Positions 55,001-64,000 of a DNA stretch of 64,000 nt are shown piece by piece (the first letter of the stretch is position 1; every line of letters begins with the position of its first letter). The translations under genes were made by a program, and so were the position numbers. Origin of the DNA: Gemmatimonadota bacterium (lineage in GTDB: Bacteria; Gemmatimonadota; Gemmatimonadetes; Longimicrobiales; Gaopeijiaceae). The notes under the pieces are model-generated. The model saw only the letters and a list, made by a program, of their open reading frames with translations, had not been told where the DNA came from and made no database searches. The stretch covers positions 1-64,000 of the forward strand of contig JAPPGF010000028.1 in NCBI GenBank assembly GCA_028875075.1, read 5' to 3'.

Positions 55001-56158
55001 ATGAGAGTCGAGCATGCAGGGCCTGTCCTCCTCGTCTTGGGAGTCTCCACGCTCGGTGCCTGCACGGCCCAGGACCAGGCCACCGAGGGACCGATGGTTA
55101 AGGGCGGAGACGAGGCGACAGGGGAGTACACGGCCGTCGCGGACTGGTGGAAGCCCGCGCCGGATCACGCCGACGAGGCTACCTGCGAGGCCACGCCGGA
55201 CGAGTGTTGGACCTGGGGCCAGGTGTCCGGCGTAGCGGTGGATGACCCAGAGCGGATCATCGTCGCGGTCTGGGGCGACCGGAACGCCGAGGGCGAGCAG
55301 CGCCCCAACAGCTCCAACTACATAGTGGTCGTGAACTCGCAGGGCGAGATTACCGAGCGGTGGACCCAGTGGGACACCGTGCTCAACACTCCGCACCAGG
55401 TCTACATCAGCCCCTACGACCCCGACCGCCACGTCTGGGTCGTAGAGCGCGGCGGCGACAACACAGTTCGCGATATCCACGAGCAGATCATCAAGTTCAC
55501 GAACGACGGCAGCGAGATCGCGCTCCGCCTGCTCGACCCGAATCCGCGGCAGAGCGCGGAGGAGGCGCGCGCGAACCTGAACCCCGGGCCGCTGGACTTC
55601 GGCCAGGCCTCGGTGATGACGCTCCTGCCGAACGGCGATTTCCTGGTGGGGGACGGCTACCAGAACGGCCGCATAGCCCGCTACGATGCCCAGGGCGAGT
55701 TCATCTCCGAGTTCGGGTCGGTCGGGGCCGGCCCCGGGCAGTTCGACCTCATCCACGGGATCGCGGTGGACCGCGACCGGCGCATCTACGTGGCCGACCG
55801 GCAGAACGACCGCATCCAGGTGTTCACGGAGATGGGCGAGTTTATCGAGGAGTGGCCCGACGTCACCAATCCCGCCGGGATCTACATGGACGAGGACGAG
55901 AACGTCTGGGTGGTCTCGGCCACGCTCAACCGGCTCGTGAAGTACAACAAGCAGGGCGAGTACCAGTACTATTTCGGCGTGTACGGCGGAACGATGGGCG
56001 GCTTCCCGGGCGGACTCTCCCGACCGCACCAGATGGATGTCGGCCCCGACGGCACGGTCTACGTCGCGAGCTGGGACGGCGGATGGCTCAACCAGTTCAT
56101 TCCCAAGCCGGACGGGGATTCCGCGAAGCTCGTGGGCCGGCCCCTACGCCTCCAATAG
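55001..56158 (+). CDS. beta-propeller (NHL-type) lipoprotein, paralog 3 of 4
   Basis: 385 residues. Signal RVEHAGPVLLVLGVSTLGACTA is nearly the same as that of paralog 2, so these two are the most recent pair. An extra segment (DEATCEATPDECWTWGQ) adds two cysteines near residue 65, perhaps a disulfide. Repeats: FLVGDGYQNGRIARYDAQGEF and FDLIHGIAVDRDRRIYVADRQNDRIQVF. Lies 41 nt after paralog 2. Confidence 0.88.
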   Translation: MRVEHAGPVLLVLGVSTLGACTAQDQATEGPMVKGGDEATGEYTAVADWWKPAPDHADEATCEATPDECWTWGQVSGVAVDDPERIIVAVWGDRNAEGEQRPNSSNYIVVVNSQGEITERWTQWDTVLNTPHQVYISPYDPDRHVWVVERGGDNTVRDIHEQIIKFTNDGSEIALRLLDPNPRQSAEEARANLNPGPLDFGQASVMTLLPNGDFLVGDGYQNGRIARYDAQGEFISEFGSVGAGPGQFDLIHGIAVDRDRRIYVADRQNDRIQVFTEMGEFIEEWPDVTNPAGIYMDEDENVWVVSATLNRLVKYNKQGEYQYYFGVYGGTMGGFPGGLSRPHQMDVGPDGTVYVASWDGGWLNQFIPKPDGDSAKLVGRPLRLQ

Positions 56159-56169
56159 GAAGCAGCGTA

Positions 56170-57252
56170 ATGACGAATCGTCGGCGGGATCTCTCGGTAT
56201 CGATCTTCGCCGCGGGTGCGGCTCTGTCCGCGTGCATGCGCGAGAACGGCGCGCAGCCGGCGGGCGGCGGCATGATGGCCGTGGGCGGCGACGATCGCAA
56301 CGGGGAGTATATGCCCGTCCGGGACTGGTGGAAGCCCACCCCGAACCACGACTCCATCTGGCACTGGGGCGACAAGAACGACGAAGGCGAGCTGCAGACG
56401 CCGACCTCGGATATGGTCGTCGTCGCGAACCGCGACGGCGAGATCATCGATCAGTGGACCCGATGGGACTCGATCCTCAACTGGCCGCACCAGGTCTACG
56501 TCGATCCCTACGACCCAGCGATGCCCGTGTGGGTCGTGGAGCGCGGTGGCGGCGGACCCTACATGCAGGTCGTCAAGTTCACGAACGACGGCAGCGAGAT
56601 CCTGCTGCGCATCGGCGACACAACCATTCCGCAGAGCCGCGAGGAGGCCCACGCCAATCCGAACCCTGGGCCCTACAACTACGGGCAGCCGGCGGTCCTG
56701 GCGCTTTACGCGAACGGCGACTTCCTGCTGGATGACGGATACTGGAACTGCCGGATCGTCCGCTACAACGCCCGGGGCGAGTACCTCTACGAGTTCGGCT
56801 CCTGCGAGGAGGGCCCGGCCGAGTTCAACGTCGTGCACGGGCTCGGGATCGACCGAGATGGCCGCATCTACGTGGCCGACCGCAGCAACGACCGCGTCCA
56901 GGTCTTCGAGGAGAACGGGACGCACGTAGCGACGTGGCCCGACATCGCGAGTCCGGGCGGGATCTGGGTGGACGACAGCAACAGCGTCTGGGTGGTCGGC
57001 CGCACGACGAACCGCATGCTGAAGTACGACACCGAGGGTCATCTGCTCTACTACTGGGGGAGCTACGGCGGGACGTCGGGCGGCTACGACGGCGGCAGCG
57101 GCGGCTTCCACCGTCCGCGCCAGATCGGGGTGGACCTGGAGGGGAACTTCTATGTCGCCAATTGGGAGGCCGGCGCGGTGGGCAAGCACGTCCCGAAGCC
57201 CGACGCCGATCCCTCGAAGCTAGTGGGCCGGCTGATGAGGCCCGGCGGCTGA
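56170..57252 (+). CDS. beta-propeller (NHL-type) lipoprotein, paralog 4 of 4
   Basis: 360 residues from ATG 56170, 11 nt after paralog 3. Lipobox LSAC in SIFAAGAALSACMRE. It is the most divergent copy: the GYQNGRIARY blade has become GYWNCRIVRY with a cysteine, a second cysteine follows (EFGSCEEGP), and a glycine-rich loop (GGTSGGYDGGSGGFH) is longer. The GEYMPVRDWWK block is kept. The set is probably one operon. Confidence 0.86.
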   Translation: MTNRRRDLSVSIFAAGAALSACMRENGAQPAGGGMMAVGGDDRNGEYMPVRDWWKPTPNHDSIWHWGDKNDEGELQTPTSDMVVVANRDGEIIDQWTRWDSILNWPHQVYVDPYDPAMPVWVVERGGGGPYMQVVKFTNDGSEILLRIGDTTIPQSREEAHANPNPGPYNYGQPAVLALYANGDFLLDDGYWNCRIVRYNARGEYLYEFGSCEEGPAEFNVVHGLGIDRDGRIYVADRSNDRVQVFEENGTHVATWPDIASPGGIWVDDSNSVWVVGRTTNRMLKYDTEGHLLYYWGSYGGTSGGYDGGSGGFHRPRQIGVDLEGNFYVANWEAGAVGKHVPKPDADPSKLVGRLMRPGG

Positions 57253-57381
57253 GCAGCGCACGGGCGGACGGGCGCGCCGGGAACTGAGCGCGCCGGCGCC
57301 ACGCGGAGGAACGCCGATGGCGCCTCGAGGGGGTAGCTTGCTGTCGCCCTCGGGGCGCCTTCTCCTCAATCGGGGGTGGGG

Positions 57382-58635
57382 ATGAATCCCGCTGTGACTT
57401 CGTTAGTCGCCTTGCTGATCGCGATCGTGATCTCGATCACGAGCCGCGTGAACGTGGGTTTGGTCGCGATCGCCTTCGCATGGGTCCTGGCGGTCTATGT
57501 GGCCGACCTCGGCGCGGGGGCCGTGGTCGAGGGCTTTCCGAGCTCGCTCTTCCTTACGCTGACCGGGGTCACGCTCCTGTTCGCGGCCGCCGAGGTGAAC
57601 GGCACGCTGGAGCGTCTCACGCACCGGGCTACACGCCTCGCCAGAGGCGACGCTCGGCTCATGCCCGGCGTGTTCTTCGTGATCGCCGCGCTCGTCTCGA
57701 GCGTCGGGCCGGGCGCGATCTTGAGTGTGGCGCTGATCGCACCGCTCGCTATGGCCATGGGCCACCGGGCCCGGGTTCCGCCCTTCCTCACGGCGTTGAT
57801 GGTGGCGAACGGGGCCAACGCCGGTAACCTCTCGCCCATCAGCTCGGTCGGGATCATCGCGAACGACGCGATGGCGAGCGTGGGGCTCGTCGAGCACGAG
57901 GCGAAGGTATGGTTCGCCAACTTCGCGGCTCACCTTCTCGTGGCGGCGGCGGCGTACCTGCTCCTGGGCGGATACCGTGTGCGCGGCTCCGGACCACGGG
58001 AGCCCGCCTCCGCGGAGGACGGCGCGCCGCTCGACGCCAAGCAGCGCCTCACGGTAGCGGTCGTGCTGGCCTGGATCGCGGGTGTCCTGATGTTCGACAT
58101 GGCGCTCGGGCCGAGCGCCTTCGCCGCCGCGGCCGTGCTGGTCACGCTCAGGGCCGCACCGGACGCCCAGGCCATCCGGCGCGTCCCGTGGGGGGTGATC
58201 GTGATGGTGAGCGGCGTGACCGTGCTGATTTCGCTGCTCGACGCGACGGGCGGGATGGAGCTCTTCACCGGGCTCCTCGCGCGGGCGGCCGGGCCCTCGA
58301 CCGTGAATGGATCGGTGGCGTTCGTGACCGGCGCGATCTCGGCCTACAGCAGCACCTCCGGAGTGGTCCTGCCGGCCTTCCTGCCGACCGCGGCCGGCCT
58401 CGTAGAGCAAGTCGGAGGCGGCGACCCGCTCGCCGTGGCGCTCAGCATCAACGTCGGCTCGTCATTGGTCGATGTCTCGCCCCTGTCGACTCTGGGCGCG
58501 CTCTGCCTCGCGGCGCTGCCCGCCGGGGGGGACGCCGACGCCTTGTTCAAGCGACTCTTCGTGTGGGGCGTGTCGATGACGCTCGTGGGCGCCCTCCTTT
58601 GTCAGCTGTTCGCCGGCGGCCTCGCCCGGGCCTGA
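57382..58635 (+). CDS. MatC-like dicarboxylate permease
   Basis: 417 residues from ATG 57382, with GGGGTGGGG upstream. About 11 membrane helices. The N-terminal half matches the MatC_N/IT-superfamily pattern (ITSRVNVGLVAIAFAWVLAVYVADL, then MVANGANAGNLSPISSVGII). The second half has SAYSSTSGVVLPAFLPT and INVGSSLVDVSPLSTLGAL, the repeated substrate loops. Likely takes up a dicarboxylate such as malonate or a C4-acid. It follows the propeller operon by 129 bp. Confidence 0.85.
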   Translation: MNPAVTSLVALLIAIVISITSRVNVGLVAIAFAWVLAVYVADLGAGAVVEGFPSSLFLTLTGVTLLFAAAEVNGTLERLTHRATRLARGDARLMPGVFFVIAALVSSVGPGAILSVALIAPLAMAMGHRARVPPFLTALMVANGANAGNLSPISSVGIIANDAMASVGLVEHEAKVWFANFAAHLLVAAAAYLLLGGYRVRGSGPREPASAEDGAPLDAKQRLTVAVVLAWIAGVLMFDMALGPSAFAAAAVLVTLRAAPDAQAIRRVPWGVIVMVSGVTVLISLLDATGGMELFTGLLARAAGPSTVNGSVAFVTGAISAYSSTSGVVLPAFLPTAAGLVEQVGGGDPLAVALSINVGSSLVDVSPLSTLGALCLAALPAGGDADALFKRLFVWGVSMTLVGALLCQLFAGGLARA

Positions 58636-58734
58636 CCCGGGGCCGTGTCCGGCGCGACGTCTGGCCGTGCGCGTGTCGGAGCAGGCCGCAGTTGGGGTGG
58701 AAGCGAGGCCCCGACGGGGCCATGTTGAATGCCC

Positions 58735-59409
58735 ATGTCCAAGCGCATCCTCCAGATTGGTGCTGGCGCGAGCCTCGGCCTTCTGCTCGGGCTGCTCCTC
58801 ATCCGGCCCGGGACTGGCAGCGGTACGCGGCCGGGCGAGCAATTTCTCCTCCCCGCGCCGCGGCCCGCCGCCGACGCGGAGCTGGTCGACCAGACGGGGG
58901 AGGTCGTGCGGTTGAGCGAGCTTTGGAGGGAGCGCACGGCCGTCCTGTTCTTCGGCTACACGCATTGCCCCGACATCTGCCCGATCACGATGGCAGTGCT
59001 CGGGCGCGCGCGTCAGCTGCTCGGGGCGGAGGGCGAGCGTGTACTGGGGATGCTGATCACCGTGGATCCTGTGCGTGACACCCCCGAACGACTGGCCGAA
59101 TACCTGTCGATCTTCCCGACGGGCCTGACGGGGTTGACGGGTTCGCCGGAGACGCTCGAGGCGCTCATGATGGGGTACGGGATCATCGCCGAGCGCTCCG
59201 AGGCCACGTCGGCGGGAGCGCCCGCCGACGGGGACGCTGCCAAGGCGCGTGCGGGCGAAGACGACCCGGGCGGCGAGAGCGACGGCTACCTGATCGACCA
59301 CACCGGGCGCTCTTTCGTCGTCCACCAGGGAGCCGTGCGCATGACATTTCCGCCCCTGACAGACGCGCACTTGGTCGCGGCCGGTCTCAAGGTCCTTCTC
59401 GATCCGTGA
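58735..59409 (+). CDS. SCO1/SenC-family copper chaperone/thioredoxin-like protein
   Basis: 224 residues from ATG 58735; ATG 58729 is equally possible. One N-terminal membrane anchor (ILQIGAGASLGLLLGLLLI). Thioredoxin-like domain with the copper-binding CxxxC in FFGYTHCPDICPIT and the distal histidine in YLIDHTGRSFVVH. A 35-residue Ala/Gly/Asp-rich insert precedes that histidine. It assists CuA-site assembly of cytochrome oxidase in the periplasm. Overlaps the next frame by 4 nt. Confidence 0.92.
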   Translation: MSKRILQIGAGASLGLLLGLLLIRPGTGSGTRPGEQFLLPAPRPAADAELVDQTGEVVRLSELWRERTAVLFFGYTHCPDICPITMAVLGRARQLLGAEGERVLGMLITVDPVRDTPERLAEYLSIFPTGLTGLTGSPETLEALMMGYGIIAERSEATSAGAPADGDAAKARAGEDDPGGESDGYLIDHTGRSFVVHQGAVRMTFPPLTDAHLVAAGLKVLLDP

Positions 59410-59711
59410 CGGCGCGCCCGGTATGCCGCCGGGCGGCCTTCATGCTCGCCGCCGCTGCCGGCAGTGCGTGCGCGGAGTTTGCGCCGGGAGAGCCGGAACT
59501 CAGGCTCGAGATCGCGGTTTCCCCCACTCCGGCGACGGTCGGCTCCGCCCGGGTCCTGCTTACCCTGTCGGACACGGCGGGGGCCATGCGCGGCGGGGCG
59601 ACGGTCGTCGTGAGCGGCCGCTCTCCGTGGTGGGCCCACCACCCGGACGTTGAGGCGGCCAGCGGCGGACCCCCGCCCGCATCCCGGCGCTACGCTCCCC
59701 GTGTACGCTGA
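59406..59711 (+). CDS. short YtkA/FixH-like protein, probably truncated
   Basis: 101 residues from GTG 59406, overlapping the SCO1 stop. A signal-like N-terminus (RRAAFMLAAAAGSACA) leads to LRLEIAVSPTPATVGSARVLLTLSDTAG then ATVVVSG, the first strands of a YtkA-like immunoglobulin fold often encoded beside SCO1. The M/H-rich copper-binding half expected next is absent and the tail looks arbitrary. It is probably a frameshifted or shortened gene. Confidence 0.5.
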   Translation: MTARPVCRRAAFMLAAAAGSACAEFAPGEPELRLEIAVSPTPATVGSARVLLTLSDTAGAMRGGATVVVSGRSPWWAHHPDVEAASGGPPPASRRYAPRVR

Positions 59712-59714
59712 GGG

Positions 59715-61463
59715 ATGATGACCGGGCCGAGGGCGGCAAGAGGGGAGGATAGGAGGCGGATGGCTCCGTTGGACGCGGATCACTCCTTGCCCGCTCAGCG
59801 TTCGTGCTCCCATGCGTCGGCGGATGAAGAGATGCGCGACGAGATCGAGGCCAAGTTCCTGTTGGAAGACGCCGCCACGGTCGCTCAGGTGCTCGACGCT
59901 CTCCGCGCGCGCCATGCGCGGTCAGTGTCTGCCGTGGAAATCGTGGATCGATACTGGGACGCTCCCAACTGGCGCTTGCTGAAGGAGGGGTGGACCTACC
60001 GGTGGCGAGAGGCGTCGGGGCGGAAGAGCCTTACGCTGAAATCTGCCGAGCCGAGCCACGGCGTCGTGCAGCGACGGCGGGAGGTGGAGCAGAGGGTCAG
60101 CACGTTTCCGGAGAGCGGCGAGCCGATTCCGTTTGGGCCGGTCACGGAGCGGGTTCTGGGCATCTGGCCCGGAGAACTACGGGAGCTGTTTCGGGTCCAC
60201 AACTACCGCAGGCTCTTCCACCTCCGGGCGCTGCCCGGGGAGCTGATCGAGGTCGCGATCGACCAGGCCACCATCACGGCCGAAGACCCAGGCAGCGGGG
60301 CCGCATCGGGTCGCATGGCGTTCGTCGAGCTGGAGCTGGAGCTGAGAGAAGGCCCGGAGGAGTCGCTCTTGCTACTGGTCGACGACATGCGCCGGCTGTT
60401 CCGGGTATTGCCTTCGCGGCTGAACAAGTTCGAGCGGGGGCTCCAGACTGCCGGCCTGTCCGGGTCGGCCGCGATGATGAGGCATGAGCTCATCCGCTCG
60501 CGGCTCGGGGAGGCGTCGCCTGAGCGGCCCCTGTCGCACGCCGATCGTGCGTCCGAGCTAGCGCATCGGTGTCTGAAGGAGCAGTTCGAGGAGATGCTCG
60601 CCGAGGAGCCGAAGGCCTGGGAGGGGCTGGACCCCGAAGGGGTGCACAAGATGCGGGTCGCAATTCGCCGGCTCCGGGTGGTGTTTCGCTCTTTCAAGGA
60701 CGTACTGCCGGCCCGGCCGGTCCTAGCCTACAACCGCGAATTCAAGCGGGCCGCGGCAGTGCTGGGCGAGGTCCGAGACCTGGACGTAAACCGGGGCAAT
60801 CTCGAACGCTATGCGGCCGGCATCCCGTCCGAAGACGCCGCTCATCTGGCTGGCTACCGGCGGCATCTCATCGACCGGCAGCGGCGCGCGCGAAGGCGCC
60901 TGGTGGCCTACCTGGCGAGCCGGCGCCATCAGCGGCTGAAAGACCGCTTCGCCCGCTTCCTGGAGCGTGGTCCGTCGCGGCGAACGAAGAACGCAGGGGA
61001 CTCCGCCACGGTCGGCGAAGCCGCCCGGCGTCTTGTGAGAAAGCGCTACGGGCGCCTGCTAGCTGACGGTTGCGCGACCGGCCCGGGCGGCTCCGACGAA
61101 TCCTACCACGCGCTCAGGATTCAGTGCAGGCGGCTGCGCTACCTGCTCGAGTTCTTCCGAGCGACGTACGGTGAAGGGCTTCGGCCGGCGATCGAGGCTC
61201 TCAAGGAGCTCCAGGACGTGCTGGGCGAGCTTCAGGACGTGTGCGTCGCCACGGCCCAGCTGCAGGAATACGCCGAGCGCGTTCCGGCGCGCTCCGGGCA
61301 GCGAGCCCAATTCCTCGTGCTGGGACAACTCGTTGGCAGCCAGCGTCACAACGCGGAGGTCCGGCGCGGCCAGGTCGGGGATGCCTGGAAGCGGTTCGAC
61401 CGCAAGCGCTGGCGAAAGAGGGTCCTGGCCGTCTTCGCCACCGGGTCGTCGGCCTCGGACTAG
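59715..61463 (+). CDS. CYTH-CHAD domain protein
   Basis: 582 residues from ATG 59715; later starts at 59760 or 59832 would also leave both domains whole. The CYTH domain begins EIEAKFLLEDAAT (the ExExK motif), with RWREASGRKSLTLKS and FVELELELREG. The C-terminal CHAD domain has VHKMRVAIRRLRVVFRSFKD and YHALRIQCRRLRYLLEFF, basic histidine helices that bind polyphosphate. CYTH enzymes act on triphosphates; the pair suggests polyphosphate metabolism. No ppk gene is adjacent. Confidence 0.9.
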   Translation: MMTGPRAARGEDRRRMAPLDADHSLPAQRSCSHASADEEMRDEIEAKFLLEDAATVAQVLDALRARHARSVSAVEIVDRYWDAPNWRLLKEGWTYRWREASGRKSLTLKSAEPSHGVVQRRREVEQRVSTFPESGEPIPFGPVTERVLGIWPGELRELFRVHNYRRLFHLRALPGELIEVAIDQATITAEDPGSGAASGRMAFVELELELREGPEESLLLLVDDMRRLFRVLPSRLNKFERGLQTAGLSGSAAMMRHELIRSRLGEASPERPLSHADRASELAHRCLKEQFEEMLAEEPKAWEGLDPEGVHKMRVAIRRLRVVFRSFKDVLPARPVLAYNREFKRAAAVLGEVRDLDVNRGNLERYAAGIPSEDAAHLAGYRRHLIDRQRRARRRLVAYLASRRHQRLKDRFARFLERGPSRRTKNAGDSATVGEAARRLVRKRYGRLLADGCATGPGGSDESYHALRIQCRRLRYLLEFFRATYGEGLRPAIEALKELQDVLGELQDVCVATAQLQEYAERVPARSGQRAQFLVLGQLVGSQRHNAEVRRGQVGDAWKRFDRKRWRKRVLAVFATGSSASD

Positions 61464-61775
61464 ACCCGCCTCGGCCGAGACGAGTGCGCGCGCGTACCGC
61501 AGAGGCGGGCGAGCCCGACTGGTCGGGCGTGGCTCCGTCTCCCTGCGGGGCGAAGAACACGGGATCCGTCTGATCGCGGCGTTCCGGAGGCGACGTCGGA
61601 TCTCCCCCGACAGGGCCTTCGATACCGTCGAAGCCGCAGCAAGCTCCGGCCGCTCGCGATGTTGCGTGACGGGCGCCCCGTTCTCGTATTATCTCTCCGT
61701 CGGGCCCGCGAACTCGGCGACGGCGGCCGCCGCTCAGTCCGAGGGGCGTGGCGCGATTCCACAACGAAGGAGGCG

Positions 61776-62483
61776 ATGGTGAGAACCTGGACGGCGCTCG
61801 TGACGGCGTTGGCGATGGGCTCCTGGGGCTGCGGTCCCGTGGCAGACTCGGCGGAGGACGAGCCCGCAGTCTCAGTCGCCGATACGGCTTCCGCCCGCAC
61901 GCTCCTACTCAATCCGCGCCTCCAGGGCGACACCGCCCCGTCCACGTACCGGGCGCGCTTCCGGACGACAGCGGGAGACTTCGTCGTCCAGGTGCACCGG
62001 GAGTGGTCGCCCCGCGGCGCGGACCGCTTCCACTATCTGATCCGGGCCGGCTATTACGACAGCGTCTATGTCCACCGCGTGACGCCGGGAATCGCCCAAT
62101 TCGGCTTCCACGCCGACCCGCGGGTCAACAACCTCTGGCTCGGCCGCTTCATCGGCGACGACCCGGTCGTGGTGTCGAATACGCGCGGGCGCGTGAGCTT
62201 CGCCCATGCAGGCATGAACACCCGCTCCACCCAGATATTCATCAACCTGCTCGACAACGCTCAGTACGACGAGCAGCGCTTCACCCCCTTCAGCGAGGTC
62301 GTAGAGGGAATGGACGCGGTCGATGCCTTCTACGGCGGCTACGGCGAGGTCGCGCCCGATGGCAACGGGCCGGTGAACTCGCTGGCTGCGTTCCGCGGCA
62401 ACGAATACCTGGGCACGGACTTCCCCGAGCTCACGCAGATCTTCACGATCACGATCGAGGGTGCCCCCGCCCTCGCCCCGTAG
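61776..62483 (+). CDS. cyclophilin-type peptidyl-prolyl isomerase, lipoprotein
   Basis: 235 residues from ATG 61776, behind AAGGAGG. Lipoprotein signal ending MGSWGCGP. The cyclophilin-like domain starts RARFRTTAGDFVVQVHREWSPRGADRFHYLIRAGYYDSVYVHRVTPGIAQFGFHADP, with RVSFAHAGMNTRSTQIFINLLDN and FTPFSEVVEGMDAVDAFYGGYGE. The usual active-site F-x-x-G/Q residues are partly kept (F of QIFINL). Folding helper in the envelope. Confidence 0.9.
   Translation: MVRTWTALVTALAMGSWGCGPVADSAEDEPAVSVADTASARTLLLNPRLQGDTAPSTYRARFRTTAGDFVVQVHREWSPRGADRFHYLIRAGYYDSVYVHRVTPGIAQFGFHADPRVNNLWLGRFIGDDPVVVSNTRGRVSFAHAGMNTRSTQIFINLLDNAQYDEQRFTPFSEVVEGMDAVDAFYGGYGEVAPDGNGPVNSLAAFRGNEYLGTDFPELTQIFTITIEGAPALAP

Positions 62484-64000
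<1,517 letters not shown>

Noticed and set aside
57262..57300. GC-rich inverted repeat after the propeller operon as a terminator
   Set aside because: The GGCGCGC/GCGCGCC arms can pair but no T-tract follows, so it cannot be called a rho-independent terminator.

Overview
The window looks like a chromosomal segment of a high-GC, Gram-negative bacterium, most likely Gemmatimonadota. This is inferred from family content (SusC-like and ZnuD-like TonB receptors with carboxypeptidase-regulatory N-termini, a DUF5916 protein, tandem beta-propeller lipoproteins, a DUF4212/sodium-symporter pair, ABC and CehA-type relics), not from a marker-gene tree. It opens in the 3' part of a 5S rRNA gene and closes inside a katG gene.

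Layout. 0-3 kb: end of an rRNA operon with its terminator, an SDR gene relic, a STAS-domain gene, an ABC-ATPase relic and an outer-membrane barrel gene. 3-11.4 kb: an unusual AlkB-like monooxygenase joined to a degenerate GlnE-like domain, an MscS-type channel, and a probable metal-uptake cluster (small His/Cys protein, ZnuD-like receptor, acidic lipoprotein). 11.9-28.2 kb: a probable integrative island in tRNA-Ser(UGA), bounded by an 11-bp direct repeat (11900-11910 and 28175-28185). It carries a tyrosine integrase, AlpA regulator, NYN protein, phage-repressor fragment, a DnaQ-like exonuclease and a complete type I-E CRISPR-Cas system (cas3, cas8e, cse2, cas7e, cas5e, cas6e, cas1e, cas2e) with 42 repeats and 41 spacers. 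28-36 kb: two transporters among several decayed genes (TonB receptor, Usp, MeaB-like GTPase, zinc reductase, CehA-type hydrolase). 36-50 kb: amidohydrolase, large TonB receptor, a complete polyamine-type ABC importer, ispG and a DUF5916 protein. 50-64 kb: an aminotransferase pseudogene, four tandem paralogous beta-propeller lipoproteins, a MatC-like permease, SCO1, CYTH-CHAD protein, lipoprotein PPIase and katG.

Main discovery. Between cas3 and the cas8e operon lies a one-spacer mini-array (15781-15869) built of two degenerate copies of the array repeat with exactly the 61-bp period of the main array. The first 18 nt of its spacer match the probable cas8e promoter (15600-15617) at 15 positions. 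Two of the three mismatches fall at positions 6 and 12, the bases that Cascade flips out and does not read. This is the architecture of a crRNA-like guide that lets Cascade repress its own operon (CreR/CreA type). A 78-codon frame runs through the mini-array and overlaps the cas8e start by 8 nt, so translation may also be coupled there.
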